Positions 7,152-15,769 of a stretch of 47,108 nucleotides of DNA are shown piece by piece (within the stretch, counting starts at the first letter, position 1; each line of letters opens with the position of its first letter). Location: positions 19,800-66,907 of the forward strand of contig DFWZ01000012.1 of assembly GCA_002381565.1 (NCBI GenBank). The letters are read 5' to 3'. The notes under the pieces are model-generated. The model was given only the letters and a program-made list of their open reading frames with translations, made no database searches and was not told the origin of the DNA. Source of the DNA: Gallionella sp. UBA4121 (GTDB lineage: Bacteria; Pseudomonadota; Gammaproteobacteria; Burkholderiales; Gallionellaceae). The translations under genes and the position numbers were made by a program.

Positions 7152-10100
7152 CTAAGCCTCAACAGGCTTTTCTTCAAACCATTTATACAGCGTAGGCAGC
7201 ACGACCAGCGTGAGCAATGTGGAAGTAATCAAACCACCGATCACCACAATCGCCAAAGGCCGCTGCACCTCCGAACCGGGTCCGCTGGCAAACAGCATGG
7301 GAATCAGCCCCAGCATCGCTACCGTTGCGGTCATCAACACCGGGCGGAAGCGCTGACGACAGCCCTGCATCACCGCGTCCGTCTGACTCATACCCTCGTC
7401 GCGCAGGCTTCGTATGTAGGATACCAGCACCACACCGTTCAACACTGCGATACCCCACAGCGCGATGAAGCCCACCGAGGCCGGCACCGACAGATACTCG
7501 CCTGTAACAAACAGCGCCACCACACCGCCAATCGAGGCAAAAGGCAACACCAATATGATGAGTGCAGCGTAGCGCAGTGAACCGAACAGCAAAAACAACA
7601 GGAAGAAAATCGCTGCGATGGTCACTGGCACGATAATTTTCAGATGGCCCATGGCGCGTTCCATATTCTGAAACTGGCCACCCCACTCCAGATAGTAACC
7701 CTCTGGCAGCTTGATCTTGCTGTCCACCGTCTGTTGCAATTCAGTGACGAAACTGCCCAGATCGCGATCTTTCACATTCACACCGATCACAATGCGGCGT
7801 TTTCCCTTTTCACGACTAATTTGGGCTGGCCCGTCGGAAACACGAATATTGGCCAGGTTTTCCAGTGCCACCAGTGCGCCGTTGGGTGAGCTGACCAGCA
7901 TGCTGCGGATGGTAACTACATCGCCGCGAAATGCTTCCGGCAGACGCACCACCGCGCTGAAGCGGCGTTCTCCTTCGTAGATATCGGTCGCGGTTCGCCC
8001 CCCGATGGCGGCTTCAATCACATCGTTGATGTCCGCCACGTTGATACCGTGGCGTGCGATGGCCTGACGGTCTATTTCGATGGACAGGTATTGCTGCCCC
8101 GTCACCCGCTCCACTTTCAGATCCTGCGCGCCCTTCACGGATGCGGCTACTTTAGCGATTGCCTCGGCCTTCTGTTTAAAAATATCCATGTCGTCACCGA
8201 ACAGCTTGATCGCCACATCGGAGCGCACCCCTGTGACCATCTCGTCCACCCGGTCGGAAATCGGCTGCGCCATGACAATCTGCACCCCCGGCAGGCTCAT
8301 CAGTTTCCCCCGGATCTCAGCCGCAATATCGTCCTGCGTCCAGCCTTCGGGCCATTCGCTGCGCGGCTTCAGGCTGACAATAGGCGTGGACTCATTCTGC
8401 CCCTGCGAATCGGCGGGGCTTTCCCCTCGCCCAACACCCGAGACGGCAGACTTGACTCCGGGCACCTGCATCACCAGGCGCATCGCCTCCATTTCCAGCT
8501 TGATGGATTCTTCCAGCGAGATATTGGGCACGCGGTTGATTCCTGGCACGATGGAACCTTCCTTCATCTCGGGGATGAAGGCCGTACCGAGCATGGGCAG
8601 CAGCAGGACTGCCGCGACGAACGCCGATGAGGCGATCAAAATGGTCTTGCGGCCATTAGCCAAAGTCCAGGTAAGCAAACGCAGGTACGGCTTCTTGGCA
8701 AACGCAACCAGACGTGTATCGTGTTCGTCTTTCCCTACCAGCAGATAGGAACACAATACCGGCGTCAGGGTGAGCGCCAGCACCAGAGATACGAATAACG
8801 CGATGGCGATGGTAAAGGCTAACGGAGCAAACATCTTGCCCTCCATGCCTTGCAGGGTCATCAGCGGCAGAAATACCAGGATGATGATGGAAACGCCGAA
8901 GATCACAGGCGTACCCACTTCCAGCGCTGCGTCCATTACCACCCGCACCCGGCTTATGCTGCGGCCCTTATTCTCGGCCAGCCGCCCAAAGGCATTCTCC
9001 ACGACCACGACCGAGCCGTCCACGATCAGGCCGGTGGCAATAGCCAGGCCGCCCAGCGACATCAGGTTGGCAGACAGCCCGAAATAATTCATCACCATGA
9101 AGGTGATCAGCGGCGTCAGCACCAGGCTTGCAACCACCACCAAGGAAGAACGCACGTCACCCAGAAACAGAAACAACACGATGATCACCAGCACTACACC
9201 TTCGATCAGCACCTTCACGACGGTGTTAAGCGCAGCGTCTACCAGCTCACTGCGGTCGTAATAGGGGACAATTTTGAGACCATCAGGCAGCATGCCCTTG
9301 TCGTTAATCTCCGCCACCCGTTCCTTGATACGCGACACCACTTCCTTGGCGTTGCCGGCACGCATCATCATGACGATGCCACCCACCGACTCTGTGATAC
9401 CGTTTTTCAGCAGAGCCCCATAGCGCACCTCATGACCGATCGCAACTTCGGCCACGTCACGCACCAGCACCGGCACCCCGTCCTGTTCCTTGAGCACAAT
9501 GCTGCGTATGTCGTCGAGGTCCTTGACCAGGCCGACACCTCGAATCAGATACTGTTCGGCATAATGGGGCAGCACACCGCCGCCCGAGTTGGCATTGTTG
9601 CGTGCCAGCGCCTGATAGACATCCTGAAGCGTGACCTTGTAGTAACGCATACGATCAGGATTGACCAGTACCTGATACTGTTTGATATAGCCTCCCTGCG
9701 AGTTGATCTCGGCCACGCCGGGAATACCGCGCAGCAGGGGCCGCACCACCCAGTCCTGCGCGATGCGGCGGCGGGTAAGCTCCTCTACCGACAGCGCTTT
9801 ATTTCCGTCGCCCGGCAAATCCAGCGTGTACTGATAGACCTCGCCCAGCCCGGTGGACAGCGGCCCCAGCGCCGGCGCCACCCCCTGCGGCATGCGCCCA
9901 GCCGCCTCGATCAGACGTTCCATCACTAACTGGCGGGCAAAATACACATCGGTAGCATCAGTGAACACCAGCGTAATCAGCGACAAACCCGGCTTATTGA
10001 GCGAACGCATTTCTTCCAGCCCCGGCAAACCGGTCATGGCCATTTCCAGCGGTACGGTGACGAAACGTTCGACTTCTTCCGGCGAGCGTCCCTGCGCCAC

Positions 10101-10253
10101 TGTGGCGATCTGCACCTGCACATTGGTTACATCGGGGAATGCATCTACCGAAAGTTTGCGCGTGGCATCCAGCCCGAACGCCACCAGACAGACCGCCACC
10201 ACAACCAGCACCAGACGCTGTTTGAGCGCCGCGCGTATTAGGGATTCCAACAT
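7152..10253 (-). CDS. CzcA/CusA family heavy-metal efflux RND transporter
   Basis: 1033 residues, full length for an HME-RND pump: a first transmembrane helix at residues ~11-29, a large periplasmic loop, helices at ~345-500, a second loop and C-terminal helices. It is the proton-driven inner-membrane component of a tripartite efflux complex. In the TM4 motif the pump reads AIATGLIVDGSVVVVEN: Asp412 and Glu419 correspond to the essential CzcA D408 and E415, but the CzcA D402 position is Ala406. Metal specificity is therefore uncertain. The adaptor lies upstream (10365) and the PII-like gene directly downstream, all on the minus strand. Confidence 0.93.
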   Translation of the reverse strand: MLESLIRAALKQRLVLVVVAVCLVAFGLDATRKLSVDAFPDVTNVQVQIATVAQGRSPEEVERFVTVPLEMAMTGLPGLEEMRSLNKPGLSLITLVFTDATDVYFARQLVMERLIEAAGRMPQGVAPALGPLSTGLGEVYQYTLDLPGDGNKALSVEELTRRRIAQDWVVRPLLRGIPGVAEINSQGGYIKQYQVLVNPDRMRYYKVTLQDVYQALARNNANSGGGVLPHYAEQYLIRGVGLVKDLDDIRSIVLKEQDGVPVLVRDVAEVAIGHEVRYGALLKNGITESVGGIVMMMRAGNAKEVVSRIKERVAEINDKGMLPDGLKIVPYYDRSELVDAALNTVVKVLIEGVVLVIIVLFLFLGDVRSSLVVVASLVLTPLITFMVMNYFGLSANLMSLGGLAIATGLIVDGSVVVVENAFGRLAENKGRSISRVRVVMDAALEVGTPVIFGVSIIILVFLPLMTLQGMEGKMFAPLAFTIAIALFVSLVLALTLTPVLCSYLLVGKDEHDTRLVAFAKKPYLRLLTWTLANGRKTILIASSAFVAAVLLLPMLGTAFIPEMKEGSIVPGINRVPNISLEESIKLEMEAMRLVMQVPGVKSAVSGVGRGESPADSQGQNESTPIVSLKPRSEWPEGWTQDDIAAEIRGKLMSLPGVQIVMAQPISDRVDEMVTGVRSDVAIKLFGDDMDIFKQKAEAIAKVAASVKGAQDLKVERVTGQQYLSIEIDRQAIARHGINVADINDVIEAAIGGRTATDIYEGERRFSAVVRLPEAFRGDVVTIRSMLVSSPNGALVALENLANIRVSDGPAQISREKGKRRIVIGVNVKDRDLGSFVTELQQTVDSKIKLPEGYYLEWGGQFQNMERAMGHLKIIVPVTIAAIFFLLFLLFGSLRYAALIILVLPFASIGGVVALFVTGEYLSVPASVGFIALWGIAVLNGVVLVSYIRSLRDEGMSQTDAVMQGCRQRFRPVLMTATVAMLGLIPMLFASGPGSEVQRPLAIVVIGGLITSTLLTLVVLPTLYKWFEEKPVEA

Positions 10254-10276
10254 ATTTTGCCTCTATATGACTTCAT

Positions 10277-10296
10277 TCCTCACCGGATGGTGAGGA
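10277..10296 (-). other. Perfect 8-bp hairpin in the adaptor-pump intergenic gap
   Basis: TCCTCACC and GGTGAGGA pair perfectly around a 4-base loop. It sits 24 bases before the pump start codon within the 111-bp gap between adaptor and pump genes. No T-run follows, so it is not a classical terminator; an mRNA-stabilising or processing hairpin that sets pump versus adaptor dosage is one possible reading. Confidence 0.45.
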
Positions 10297-10364
10297 GTTA
10301 GAAAATTTGCAGGTGCGAATTAAATCGCGCCTGACCGAATCAATTCGACCCCATGCATGACACA

Positions 10365-11513
10365 TCAGCCTTCCAGTTCCTTGCGGCGACGTTCATTGTT
10401 CAGGTGGAAGGCGCCCTCGGTCACGATCTTTTCGCCCTCGGCCAGCCCTTTCAGGACTGGCGCCACCCCGGCACTTTCCACGCCCAGCTTCACCAGCCGC
10501 AACTGGAAGTGTGTCGTATCCTTCTGCACGAAGACATAATCGCGGTTCTCTTCGCGCACCACGGCCACCACCGGCACCATCACTCGTTTGTGAACCGTGC
10601 CGCTTATCAGCATGGAAGCCAACATGCCCGGCTTGATCAGACGGTCAGCATTTTCCACGTCCATGCGTACCGTCACGGTGCGCGTGTCCGGCTTAACGGT
10701 ATCGGAAACGAAGATCAGTTTTCCTTTTAGTATCTGGCCTTCCATCGCAGGAATTTCGGCCTCTGTGACACCTCCGGTTCTGACCAGCCCGGCCTGTTGT
10801 TCAGGTATTTCTGCGACCAGCCAGACATGCGACAGATCCGCGATAGTAAACAGCGCGTCGGCAGGCTGCACCACCTGGCCCTGGGTGACCTTGCGTTCGA
10901 TTACGGCACCATCGAGCGTAGCGATCACGGACGATTGCGAATGCACCGTACGCGTCTCGGCCAGTTTATTGATGTCGCCATCGGTCATGCCCAACACCGT
11001 GAGCTGGTCATACGATGTTTGCCGCTCTGCCTGTGCCTGTAACAGCTCGCTTTCGCGCTTTTGCAACTCGGCAGCACTGATTACATCTGACTCGAACAAC
11101 AACTTGGCGCGGCTCACCGCCCGCAGCTGCAATCCTTCTTGCGAAACCGCCTTGAGATAGGCCAGTTGCGATGAGGACAGCTCCGCACTGTGCAGCGTTG
11201 CCAGCACCTCACCACGATGCACCCGCTGCCCCAGTTCGACGTGGATTTTAGTCAGACGCCCTGTTACCGCAGCGCCAATGCGCGCGACCCTCTGCTCATC
11301 CACATCAATTCGTGCCGGCACACGGATGGTTTCGGCCATCTCACCTTCGCCTACAGCAGCAATGGTCAGCCGCTTGAGCAAATCAGGTGAAACGGTGACG
11401 ATGGAAGGGTCCTCTGCTACAACCATTGCGGGTGCTTCCTGTTTTTTCTGGCAGGCACCCAGCAACAATGCACATAGCAATGCGGGCAGGATGAATTGTT
11501 TTGGTAAAATCAT
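10365..11513 (-). CDS. Efflux RND periplasmic adaptor lipoprotein (CzcB/CusB-like)
   Basis: 382 residues with a lipoprotein signal: a hydrophobic stretch then LLGACQKK, acylated Cys at residue 21. A barrel-sandwich hybrid follows (VTGRLTKIHVELGQRVHRGEVLATL, split about residues 87-111), then a coiled-coil hairpin (about 113-160), the second lipoyl half (ATLDGAVIERKVTQGQVV) and a beta-barrel/membrane-proximal domain. This is the membrane-fusion protein linking the RND pump to the outer-membrane channel. No His- or Met-rich metal-binding N-terminal extension is seen. Its ATG overlaps the TolC-like stop (ATGA, 11513-11510), so the two are translationally coupled. Confidence 0.92.
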   Translation of the reverse strand: MILPKQFILPALLCALLLGACQKKQEAPAMVVAEDPSIVTVSPDLLKRLTIAAVGEGEMAETIRVPARIDVDEQRVARIGAAVTGRLTKIHVELGQRVHRGEVLATLHSAELSSSQLAYLKAVSQEGLQLRAVSRAKLLFESDVISAAELQKRESELLQAQAERQTSYDQLTVLGMTDGDINKLAETRTVHSQSSVIATLDGAVIERKVTQGQVVQPADALFTIADLSHVWLVAEIPEQQAGLVRTGGVTEAEIPAMEGQILKGKLIFVSDTVKPDTRTVTVRMDVENADRLIKPGMLASMLISGTVHKRVMVPVVAVVREENRDYVFVQKDTTHFQLRLVKLGVESAGVAPVLKGLAEGEKIVTEGAFHLNNERRRKELEG

Positions 11514-12760
11514 TTGGCTTCTCCAGCAAGTGGGTTGGCACGCAGCCGTTCAATCTCGACCAGCGCAAATTGCAGTTCATATCGGGCATTCAGGTAATCC
11601 ATACGCGTGCTGCGGAACACGCGCTGGGCATCGAGATAATCGAGAATACCGCGCTCACCGTAGCGATAAGCGGCTTCCGCCACTTTCAGTGCGGCTTCTG
11701 CATCACGCATCAAACCCGTTTCAAAAACGCGCATCTGGCGGCTCGCGATCTGGTAGCGGCCGTATGCCTGATCCAGTTCGCCCAGCAAGCCGAAGCGGAT
11801 ACGCTGCTGTTCGGCGCGGACGCGCTCCAGATTCGCATGCGCCTCACCGACAGGCCCGGCGCGTTGATTCCAGAGTGGGAGCGGCATCGCCACGCTGACA
11901 CGCCAGAGGTTGACGTCAGGATGACGCTCAGCACTCCATTTCAAGGTGGGCTGGGGGATACGTAGGCTGCGTTCCTGCTCCAGCTTTGCTTCCGCGCGCT
12001 GCACTTCGGCAATAGCCGTTTTAAGCAGTGGCTGATTGTCCAGTAATTCGGCCCGCAACAGGTTCAGTGCAGGCAGTGCGGGCGGTGGCGACATGACATG
12101 GACAATCTCGAACTGGTCACTCAGTGGCGCACCCGACAAGGTGCGCAATCTATCCTTAAACTGGAGCACCCTGATTTCAGATGTTTTAACCGCACTTTCC
12201 GCAATCAGCAACTCAGCTTCCGATTTCACCTGCTCATAGCGTGGCGACTCCCCCACCTCCACCCGAAGCTTGACGCGATTGCGTATTTGCAAAAGCAGGG
12301 CATGATTTTCAGCCGCCAGTCTGGCTTCATCCTGGCGGCGAAGCACTTCGAAGAAAGCCAGTTTTACCTGGGTATACAGGTTAATCCGCGCATCTTCCAG
12401 CAGCGCCGAACCGGATGCGATACCCGCCTGAGCCGCACGCTGGCGGGCATTGCGCAAGCCGGGAAATTCCACAGGCTGAGATATGGTTAACGCACTGTTA
12501 TGCCCGTTCAGCGCTGTGGGCGGCAGCAAATGCGACCTGCCGGCACCAAACTCGATCTCCGGATTGGAAAAAGCACGCGCAGTATCCAGTGCTGCATGAG
12601 CGCCATCCACCTGGGTGCTGGCGACCTTGAGAGATGGACTGTGCTGCTCCGCCAATGCAATGACTTGGGGCAGTGTCAGCGGCGTAGCGCTGGCTGGCAT
12701 GGCAAAAAGCCAGGGAAGCAATAATGCTCCTGACGTTAAATAACGATAAAGAAATTTCAT
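11510..12760 (-). CDS. TolC family outer-membrane efflux protein (CzcC-like)
   Basis: 416 residues from the ATG at 12760. It has a signal peptide (ending near AMPASA), then two repeats of long amphipathic helices typical of outer-membrane efflux proteins; examples are LTLPQVIALAEQHSPSL (start of repeat 1) and a C-terminal GERGILDYLDAQRVFRSTRMDYLNARYE. It forms the trimeric exit duct of the tripartite pump. It is the first gene of the operon TolC-adaptor-RND-PII. The 71-bp upstream gap holds a perfect 8-bp inverted repeat (12802-12822) well placed to control the operon. An upstream in-frame start (12799) would overlap that element and lacks a good ribosome site. Confidence 0.9.
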   Translation of the reverse strand: MKFLYRYLTSGALLLPWLFAMPASATPLTLPQVIALAEQHSPSLKVASTQVDGAHAALDTARAFSNPEIEFGAGRSHLLPPTALNGHNSALTISQPVEFPGLRNARQRAAQAGIASGSALLEDARINLYTQVKLAFFEVLRRQDEARLAAENHALLLQIRNRVKLRVEVGESPRYEQVKSEAELLIAESAVKTSEIRVLQFKDRLRTLSGAPLSDQFEIVHVMSPPPALPALNLLRAELLDNQPLLKTAIAEVQRAEAKLEQERSLRIPQPTLKWSAERHPDVNLWRVSVAMPLPLWNQRAGPVGEAHANLERVRAEQQRIRFGLLGELDQAYGRYQIASRQMRVFETGLMRDAEAALKVAEAAYRYGERGILDYLDAQRVFRSTRMDYLNARYELQFALVEIERLRANPLAGEAK

Positions 12761-12801
12761 GATAGAACCCGTTGAATCTGCCGCCGAGGGCGGTAACATA
12801 C

Positions 12802-12822
12802 GACGTCAAATTACTTGACGTC
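12802..12822. promoter_or_regulatory. Perfect inverted repeat, candidate operator of the metal efflux operon
   Basis: GACGTCAA-N5-TTGACGTC: 8-bp arms, no mismatch, 5-base spacer, centred 52 bases upstream of the TolC-like start. The arms contain TTGAC on each strand. No T-run follows. Dyads of this size before efflux operons are commonly repressor or activator sites (ArsR, MerR or TetR types); no candidate regulator is encoded next to it in this window. Confidence 0.5.
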
Positions 12823-12831
12823 AGTCAGAAA

Positions 12832-13137
12832 TCAAACGAATTCGGCGGGTGGGCGATCGGGGGGCGGGAAGCAGTTCGGCACAACTGCCTGTACCAACAC
12901 CTGTGGGTAGCTGGCATTATGGGAAACCAATCGTGCGTTTGATATGCGAGAGATCAGGGCAACCTGCTCAAGAGAATCATTTGAGGGCGAATCTGCGTCG
13001 AGAGTCAGCACAATCTCGCCGTTTTCCAGCACATCCTGTGCGTACAAATCCTGCGCGCCAGCCACCCACATGCTGAGCAACAGCACGGCGGCGATAAAAA
13101 AACTGAGCAGCACAGAAGATAACTTCATCAAATTCAT
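12832..13137 (-). CDS. Small secreted or membrane-anchored protein of unknown function
   Basis: 101 residues from the ATG at 13137 (MNLMKLSSVLL). Further in-frame ATGs at 13155, 13152 and 13128 exist and none has a clear ribosome site. A hydrophobic segment (about residues 8-26, ending WVAGAQ) is a signal peptide or anchor. The rest is acidic, then ends with VVPNCFPPPDRPPAEFV: one Cys in a proline-rich tail. It precedes the TolC-adaptor-pump operon by 71 bp in the same direction, the place where CzcI-type accessory proteins occur, but no similarity to those was recognised. Confidence 0.55.
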   Translation of the reverse strand: MNLMKLSSVLLSFFIAAVLLLSMWVAGAQDLYAQDVLENGEIVLTLDADSPSNDSLEQVALISRISNARLVSHNASYPQVLVQAVVPNCFPPPDRPPAEFV

Positions 13138-13171
13138 GGCGGGATTGTACATCATTCGTACAGGCTACGTC

Positions 13172-13204
13172 ATGGTTACCTGTGCCGGATAGGCAGCTAA
13201 CCAT
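13172..13204. other. Nested inverted repeat between the beta-oxidation and metal clusters
   Basis: ATGGTTA (13172-13178) pairs with TAACCAT (13198-13204), and an inner TGCC/GGCA pairs around GGATA. It lies just past the stop of the dehydrogenase/hydratase gene at 13221 and upstream of the small secreted protein. It could end the fatty-acid transcript or act as an operator. No T-run follows on the minus strand, so a terminator call is weak. Confidence 0.35.
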
Positions 13205-13220
13205 AACTCCGGTGACATCT

Positions 13221-15701
13221 TCAGTTTCTCAACGGCTTGCTGTTTTTGAGCATGTACTCGATCCGGTCCTGGGTCTTGAAGGTCGCGAGCAGTTCCATGA
13301 AGTTGCGGCGCTCAAGGTCCAGCAGCCATTGCTCATCCACCAACGTACCCGCGTCCACATCGCCGCCGCATAGGGTTTCGGCGATGCGGCAGCCGATATT
13401 GAAATCGTGCTCGGAGATAAAGCCGCCTTCCTTCATGTTGACCATCGCAGCCGTAAGCGTCGCAATGCCGGTGCGGCCCGCAACCGCGATCTGACGCATC
13501 GCCAGGGGCGGACGGTAAGCAGTGGCGTTAAGCGCACGCGCCTCCTCTCGCGCCACATGAAGCAGCTCGAAGCGGTTCATCACGATGCGGTCGGACGCTC
13601 GCAGATAACCCATCTCGCGCGCCATCTCGGCGCTTTTGGATACTTCGCCCATCGCGATATTCTGGAAGTAGCGCCTCAGGTAAGGAAAAACGTCGACGCG
13701 GTTGTCATTGGCAAAACGCTGAGCCTCCGCTGCCGCACGCTGTGCCATCTCCTTGCAGCCGCCGCCTGCGGGCAGCAGGCCCACACCGACTTCGACCAGG
13801 CCGATGTAACTCTCCAGGGTCGCCACGATGCGCGTGCAGTGTATGGAAAATTCGCAGCCGCCGCCCAGCGCCAGCCCGTCCACGGCGGCGATAGTGGGCA
13901 CCAGTGCATATTTCAGGCGCATGGATACCTGCTGAAACTTGGCGACCACCGCCTCGACGCGCGGTACGTTGCCTGTCGCCGCGTTGTATAGCTCATTGAA
14001 CCCGCCGCCGCCCGCGATGGTGTATTTGACGCGGCTGGCCGCCTGTTTGAGCTTGCCGAACATACCCGCATCCGGCTCCTGCACGCCCTGCATCAGTTGC
14101 AGCAGATTCGCCCCGTAGGAAAACGGCGGTTCGGTCTGCCACAGGATCAGCGCTGAGAAATTCACTTCTGCCTCATCCACCGCACGCAGCATGCCGTCCA
14201 GCACCTCGTTGCTGACCGTGTGCATCTTGCTTTTGAAACTGAGAATGGCAACACCGTCGTTCATATGCCACATACGCACATCATCGGTCTCGAACACCGT
14301 CTCGCCATATTCGCACGCTTCGCCGAGCAATCTGTCCGGATATAGCTGACGACGGTAAACGGCAAGTTTGGAACGGGGCAGCTGGCTTCCGGTGACAGGA
14401 GAATAGGAACCCTGTGCAGTGTGAACGCCGGTGCGATCAGGTTCGGCAGCCCAGGCGGGCAAGGGTGTTGCGGCCATTGCGCGTCCCGCCTCGATGTCAG
14501 CCGCGATCCAGATAGCCACCTGTTGCCAGCCGGCCGCCTGCCATATCTCGAACGGGCCGTTGTCCCAGCCGAAACCCCAGCGCACTGCAAAATCCAGATC
14601 GCGCGCGTTGTCCGCGATAACTTCCAGTTGCAGCGCGCAGTAATGAAATACATCGCGGAATACCGCCCACAGGAATTGCGCCTGAGGGTGCGGGTTGCTG
14701 CGCAACCCTGACAGTTTTTTGGCCCAGTCACGCTCCCGCAGGATGTCCTTCACGCCATCGTCCACGCGGGCGTCGGACAGGCGATATTCATTAGTGTGCA
14801 GATCAAGCACGTGGATTTCACGGCCGATCTTCTGGTATATGCCGCGCTTTGTTTTCTGCCCCAAAGCCCCCTGATCCACCAGATAGCCGAACCAGGCCGG
14901 CAACTCGAAGTGTTTGTGCCAGGGGTCATCGGTGAGATTCTCGCGCATGGTGTTGACCACATGGGCAAACACATCGAGCCCTACGATATCCAGTGTGCGG
15001 AAGGTCGCGCTCTTGGGACGACCCAGGTAGCGCCCGGTCAGCGCATCCACCATGTCGAAACCGAGGTTGAAAGCCTGCGCATGATGTTTGGTGGCGAGCA
15101 TGGAGAACACGCCGATGCGGTTGGCAATGAAGTTGGGGGTATCCTTTGCGCGCACCACACCCTTACCCATCGTTGAAACCAGGAAGGTTTCCAGCCCGTC
15201 CAGCAGCGGTGCTTCAGTTTGTGCGCAGGCAATCAGCTCAACCAGATGCATGTAGCGCGGTGGATTGAAAAAGTGGATACCGCAGAAACGATGGCGCAGA
15301 TGCTCTGGAAATGCCTGCGCCAGCTGGTTGATGGACAGACCCGAAGTATTGCTGGCGAAAATCGCGTGTTCGCCTATATAGGGCGCGACACGGCTGTACA
15401 GCTCGGATTTGTAGTCCATGCGCTCAGTGATGGCCTCGATCACCAGATCGCACTCGCGTAATTTCTCCAGATGCTGCTGGTAATTGGCCGCCTGAATAAA
15501 CGCTATCCTTGCCGGGCTCGACAGCGGCGCAGGATCAAGCTTCTTCAGACCCTCCAGCGCCTTGATTACGTTACCGTCAGGATCGCCTGCCACAGCCGGC
15601 AATTCGAACAGAAGCGTCTCGACGCCTGCATTAACAAGGTGCGCGGCGATCTGCGCGCCCATCACGCCCGCGCCCAGCACGGCCACTTTACGGATACTCA
15701 T
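13221..15701 (-). CDS. Fused 3-hydroxyacyl-CoA dehydrogenase/enoyl-CoA hydratase (FadN-type)
   Basis: 826 residues. The N-terminal half is 3-hydroxyacyl-CoA dehydrogenase: Rossmann motif GAGVMGAQIA (about 10-19), ASNTSGLSI, and the catalytic His143/Glu155 pair in GIHFFNPPRYMHLVELI. The C-terminal third is a crotonase domain with oxyanion motif DGLALGGGCE and a second Glu in GLVEVGVGLLPAGGG, so both catalytic glutamates look intact. Dehydrogenase-first order matches the YusL/FadN type rather than E. coli FadB. It catalyses hydration and NAD-dependent oxidation of enoyl-CoA in beta-oxidation. It is the last gene of the fatty-acid cluster, 68 bp after fadL. Confidence 0.93.
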   Translation of the reverse strand: MSIRKVAVLGAGVMGAQIAAHLVNAGVETLLFELPAVAGDPDGNVIKALEGLKKLDPAPLSSPARIAFIQAANYQQHLEKLRECDLVIEAITERMDYKSELYSRVAPYIGEHAIFASNTSGLSINQLAQAFPEHLRHRFCGIHFFNPPRYMHLVELIACAQTEAPLLDGLETFLVSTMGKGVVRAKDTPNFIANRIGVFSMLATKHHAQAFNLGFDMVDALTGRYLGRPKSATFRTLDIVGLDVFAHVVNTMRENLTDDPWHKHFELPAWFGYLVDQGALGQKTKRGIYQKIGREIHVLDLHTNEYRLSDARVDDGVKDILRERDWAKKLSGLRSNPHPQAQFLWAVFRDVFHYCALQLEVIADNARDLDFAVRWGFGWDNGPFEIWQAAGWQQVAIWIAADIEAGRAMAATPLPAWAAEPDRTGVHTAQGSYSPVTGSQLPRSKLAVYRRQLYPDRLLGEACEYGETVFETDDVRMWHMNDGVAILSFKSKMHTVSNEVLDGMLRAVDEAEVNFSALILWQTEPPFSYGANLLQLMQGVQEPDAGMFGKLKQAASRVKYTIAGGGGFNELYNAATGNVPRVEAVVAKFQQVSMRLKYALVPTIAAVDGLALGGGCEFSIHCTRIVATLESYIGLVEVGVGLLPAGGGCKEMAQRAAAEAQRFANDNRVDVFPYLRRYFQNIAMGEVSKSAEMAREMGYLRASDRIVMNRFELLHVAREEARALNATAYRPPLAMRQIAVAGRTGIATLTAAMVNMKEGGFISEHDFNIGCRIAETLCGGDVDAGTLVDEQWLLDLERRNFMELLATFKTQDRIEYMLKNSKPLRN

Positions 15702-15769
15702 AGCGACACTCCAGAACGGTCTTGCAATTTAACAAAGGCCAACCTTCCCGCCACAGACGACAAAAAGAC

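Noticed and set aside
8850..9929. 359-residue plus-strand frame inside the pump gene
   Set aside because: Antisense to the intact 1033-residue CzcA-like gene; His/Gln-rich composition typical of shadow frames.
13146..13162. TGTAC-N7-GTACA dyad upstream of the small secreted protein
   Set aside because: Five-base arms are short, and without a second copy or known regulator it cannot be called an operator.
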